NCBI GenBank assembly: GCA_028866785.1 | Contig: JAGWHN010000010.1 | Location: 1 to 35,565 of the forward strand | Source: Microcaldota archaeon | Lineage (GTDB): Archaea; Micrarchaeota; Micrarchaeia; Micrarchaeales; CABMGC01 | Length of the DNA: 35,565 nt | Direction: 5' to 3' | In this document: positions 33,408 through 35,565 of the stretch, in pieces | Layout: the number at the start of each line of letters is the position of its first letter | Numbering within the stretch: the first letter of the stretch is position 1 | Notes under the pieces: model-generated | What the model was told of the DNA's origin: nothing | What the model saw: the letters and a program-made list of their open reading frames with translations, nothing else | The model's database searches: none | Program-made: the position numbers and the translations under genes

Positions 33408-33934
33408 TGGATTTGAAGAAAATCCCCCATGATCCTAAAGAGATTATAGCAGTTGTCGATTCGAAAGACCGCGTGATAGGCAGACATGCCCGAAAGAACC
33501 ATGCGGGCGGAAGACTGCATAGAGAGGCTTCGGTACTGATCCTAAACTTAAAAGGGGAGATTCTGCTGCAGACAAGAAGGGATAATGGAAGGCTGGATTA
33601 TTCGGCTTCAGGCCATTTCCCTTATAACCACACATACCTTCAGGGAGCTGTGCGTGAAACTAAGGAGGAACTAGGCCTTAGCTTGGCAAAGACCAAATTC
33701 AGAGAGATTATGAAGAAAAGGATGAGCCATACATACCGCGGTGTCAAAAATGACAGATTCATCACTTTGTATGAAACAAAAGGCAACTACACCCTCAAAG
33801 ATTTTAAGATTGACAGGGAAGAGGTAGAGGCTATTCGCTTCTATAGCGTAGACAAAATTAGGAATATCTTGAATAGATTGCGCGAAAAAGGCGGATTCAA
33901 GCAGATGATGGAGCTTTATTTGGATAGAAGGTAG
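33407..33934 (+). CDS. Nudix hydrolase of the isopentenyl-isomerase-like type
   Basis: A 175-residue Nudix protein. Nudix box GHFPYNHTYLQGAVRETKEELGL (positions 69-91, given in two parts: GHFPYNHTYLQG, AVRETKEELGL) has the REx2EE core, but H75 replaces the first Glu of GX5E. The SASGH motif before it and VVDSKDRVIGRHARKN near the start fit the Nudix branch that includes IDI and many archaeal NUDIX proteins of unknown substrate. It starts on the stop codon of the reductase (TAATG). Its AT-rich codon use (AAA, ATA, AGA) differs from the reductase, perhaps showing transfer. The substrate is unknown; it may be an isoprenoid or nucleotide. Confidence 0.85.
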   Translation: MDLKKIPHDPKEIIAVVDSKDRVIGRHARKNHAGGRLHREASVLILNLKGEILLQTRRDNGRLDYSASGHFPYNHTYLQGAVRETKEELGLSLAKTKFREIMKKRMSHTYRGVKNDRFITLYETKGNYTLKDFKIDREEVEAIRFYSVDKIRNILNRLREKGGFKQMMELYLDRR

Positions 33935-33937
33935 TGC

Positions 33938-34144
33938 TCACTTTTTGTCGCGAAGCTGCCACATCACTTCGTCAAGCAGGTTTGTGAGCACCTTTGGCCT
34001 CTTCTCTTTCCTGAGTCCAATCCTGTAGAGCCTCTGCATTATTTCAAATTCTACTCGGGAGAGCTGAGCTGCATCCATCTTCTTTATCTGCGTGAGGGGA
34101 AGCGGCCGCTTGTTTATCACATAGATTACACTATCCGTTGACAT
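33938..34144 (-). CDS. Small hypothetical protein, 68 aa
   Basis: Starts at ATG 34144 directly after the methyltransferase stop (TAAATG), so it is translated with it. The protein is basic and helical with no membrane segment: SVIYVINKRPLPLTQIKKMD, then VEFEIMQRLYRIGLRKEKRP. I do not recognise a family. It might be a partner or accessory of the methyltransferase. It ends four bases from the convergent Nudix gene. Confidence 0.65.
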   Translation of the reverse strand: MSTDSVIYVINKRPLPLTQIKKMDAAQLSRVEFEIMQRLYRIGLRKEKRPKVLTNLLDEVMWQLRDKK

Positions 34145-34849
34145 TTACACCGCCTGATCCTCCTGAATTATGCTCTTTCTCGCATTGAGAACTATGTTTT
34201 TCTTTTGATTGATGTCCAGACCGTTTAGGTACTCCACAGCATCAATGCCCGCATCCTTCCCGTTTTTGTCAATAATCTTGAAATCTATCTCTATTCCCGC
34301 ATACTTCAGCATGGCCATCATCTGCTCCGGAGTTGTGCCAACGAGCCCTGTTCCGATGTGAACCGTCCCGTAGCTCAATTTTATGTACTCTTTGCCCGTG
34401 TCTGCCTTTGGCTTGTAGACCACGTCAAGGTGCATTGTGCTGAAGCTTATCTCATCGCTAGTCACCCTGACCAGCTCCTTGAAGGCCTCCCTAAATTCAA
34501 CCCCAAGGAACTCAATTACCGAATAGGAGATGACCTTCTTGAATGCATTGTCCCTAAAAGGCAGGAAAGAGGCGTCTGCAACAATGAAGTTTGCCTTTGG
34601 ATTTTTCCTGTGTGCTGCCTTTATCGCAACAATTGAGATGTCGACACCGTGGTACATTGGGCCAAGCTTAATCTCAACATTTCCGAGATTTCCGCAGCCC
34701 ATTTCAAGCATTTCTACGTCAGGAGATTTTCCCTGCAGAAAGTTGGAGGCGGATTTCGTCTGAAGCATGTGGGGTTCCTTCTTCCACCTAAGGTTCCACT
34801 TAATCAGATTGTTCTTCCTTTGCGCTGGAGTCAACTTTACCTCTGACAT
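34145..34849 (-). CDS. SAM-dependent methyltransferase, class I
   Basis: A 234-residue class I methyltransferase. MLEMGCGNLGNVEIKLG is motif I (G-x-G variant GCGNLG), then GVDISIVAIKAA (motif post-I), NFIVADASFLPFRDNAFKKV (motif II, D for adenine) and ISYSVIEFLG (motif III). It starts at ATG 34849, with an AT-rich TATA region upstream at 34874-34890 (minus). It forms a two-gene unit with the 68-aa gene. The acceptor (small molecule, lipid or RNA) cannot be told. Confidence 0.85.
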   Translation of the reverse strand: MSEVKLTPAQRKNNLIKWNLRWKKEPHMLQTKSASNFLQGKSPDVEMLEMGCGNLGNVEIKLGPMYHGVDISIVAIKAAHRKNPKANFIVADASFLPFRDNAFKKVISYSVIEFLGVEFREAFKELVRVTSDEISFSTMHLDVVYKPKADTGKEYIKLSYGTVHIGTGLVGTTPEQMMAMLKYAGIEIDFKIIDKNGKDAGIDAVEYLNGLDINQKKNIVLNARKSIIQEDQAV

Positions 34850-34873
34850 TCAAACAGTTAGGGTTGAATTTGG

Positions 34874-34890
34874 GGTTTTAAATAATATGC
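34874..34890 (-). promoter_or_regulatory. TATA box of the methyltransferase gene
   Basis: Minus-strand GCATATTATTTAAAACC is centred about 33 bases before the ATG at 34849. Confidence 0.45.
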
Positions 34891-34907
34891 TGGGTTTTTG
34901 TATAGGA

Positions 34908-35565
34908 TTAGATTTCCTTTCCGGCGATATAGAGGATTATCGCCTTCTCGATTAGCAGCTTGTTCTTTGCTTGCTCAAATGCGACGCTCTGCTTTCCGTC
35001 AAGCACGTCTGCAGTTATCTCCTCGCCCCTGTGCGCTGGAAGCGGGTGCATCACGATCGCCTTAGGGTTTGCGGCTGTGAGCACCTTTGCGTTTATCTGG
35101 TAGGGCATGAAGAGCCGCTTCCTAAGGTCGCTCTCGTGCTCCTCGCCCATGCTAACAAATGTGTCTGTGTATAGTATATCTGCGCCGTCAACGCCCTCCT
35201 CGATTGAGTCAAAAACCTTAACGATTCCGTACTCCTTTGCCTTTGCGACAAACTTTGTAGAAGGCAAATACCCCTTTGGCCCAATTAGCGCGACCTCCAT
35301 GCCCATCATAGTGCATGCGATCATGAGAGAATTGAACGTGTTGTTTGCGGTGTCACCGAACATCGCAATCTTAAGGCCCCTTAGCTTCTCCTTGTGTTCC
35401 CTTATTGTGTAGAGGTCCACAAGCGCCTGCGTTGGGTGCTCTGCCTCTGTGAGTGCGTTTATGACAGGAACCGTGGAGTTCTTTGCCATCTCAATTAGAT
35501 CGTCGTGGCTGTAGAGCCTTGCGATTATGAAGTCGACATAGCTGCTGAGCACCTTTGCGGTATCC
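34908..35565 (-). CDS. argF: Ornithine carbamoyltransferase, C-terminal part (cut at window end)
   Basis: The frame continues beyond the window start of the gene; the visible 218 residues begin DTAKVLSSYVDFIIARLYSH. Family marks are EHPTQALVDLYTIREH (carbamoyl-phosphate and ornithine site), GDTANNTFNSL, DILYTDTFVSMGEE and MHPLPAHRGEEIT. In most ornithine enzymes the last motif is HCLP; here it is HPLPA, the Pro form usual in aspartate carbamoyltransferase (HPLPR), yet followed by the ornithine-type AHRGEEI. The rest is ornithine-type, including the C-terminal SVAFEQAKNKLLIEKAIILY. Role: citrulline formation in arginine synthesis, or the reverse catabolic path. Confidence 0.87.
   Translation of the reverse strand, partial: DTAKVLSSYVDFIIARLYSHDDLIEMAKNSTVPVINALTEAEHPTQALVDLYTIREHKEKLRGLKIAMFGDTANNTFNSLMIACTMMGMEVALIGPKGYLPSTKFVAKAKEYGIVKVFDSIEEGVDGADILYTDTFVSMGEEHESDLRKRLFMPYQINAKVLTAANPKAIVMHPLPAHRGEEITADVLDGKQSVAFEQAKNKLLIEKAIILYIAGKEI

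Overview
The window is archaeal chromosome. The evidence is split RNA polymerase subunits (H, B'', B', A', A''), an acidic ribosomal stalk protein L12/P1, SRP54, RNase P protein 4, an LSm protein, a DtdA-type D-aminoacyl-tRNA deacylase, TATA boxes with very short or absent leaders, and tRNAs with small introns. Dense packing, intron-bearing tRNAs (one intron in the T loop), Thr/Ser-rich anchored surface proteins and many very small genes suggest a DPANN lineage, most likely Micrarchaeota-like. The lineage is an inference; no rRNA gene is present.

Layout. 1-1309: two unrecognised genes (the first cut by the window edge), then ribosomal uL30 and uL15. 1341-4910: a GT4 glycosyltransferase, a coiled-coil protein with a probable CTG start, a beta-CASP RNase (aCPSF2 type) ending in a perfect hairpin, and a small two-helix membrane protein. 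5023-7052: a 22-residue basic microprotein gene, then uL1-uL10-L12 with a structured leader and a terminator. 7173-12204: ferredoxin, DtdA, a large surface protein, a DJ-1-like protein lacking its cysteine, a tautomerase-like protein, RNase P component 4 and an unknown gene. 12277-18261: an intron-containing tRNA read as Ile(UAU), a winged-helix regulator, SRP54, a 25-residue lysine-rich protein, a DRG-type GTPase, a second winged-helix protein, cysteinyl-tRNA synthetase and a stalked surface protein. 18468-25925: rpoH-B2-B1-A1-A2 followed by an LSm gene. 25936-26156: two convergent tRNA-Ala genes, one with a T-loop intron. 26199-32170 (minus): a ten-gene type IV pilus/Tad-like operon. 32323-35565: a divergent winged-helix regulator, a ferredoxin/flavin-type NAD(P)H reductase, a Nudix hydrolase, a small unknown gene, a methyltransferase and the end of ornithine carbamoyltransferase.

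The most notable system is the pilus-like operon. One secretion ATPase and two single-domain TadC-like membrane proteins are followed by seven small membrane-anchored proteins, six of which carry class III (QxSxE) prepilin signals or variants. The genes are joined mostly by start/stop overlaps. Upstream, two near-identical 17-bp direct repeats lie between the ATPase and a divergent winged-helix gene, suggesting a dedicated switch. It probably builds a thin surface filament or pseudopilus. The other unusual signals are the tRNA introns, two tiny promoter-driven basic proteins, and the missing C-terminal tail of uL10.
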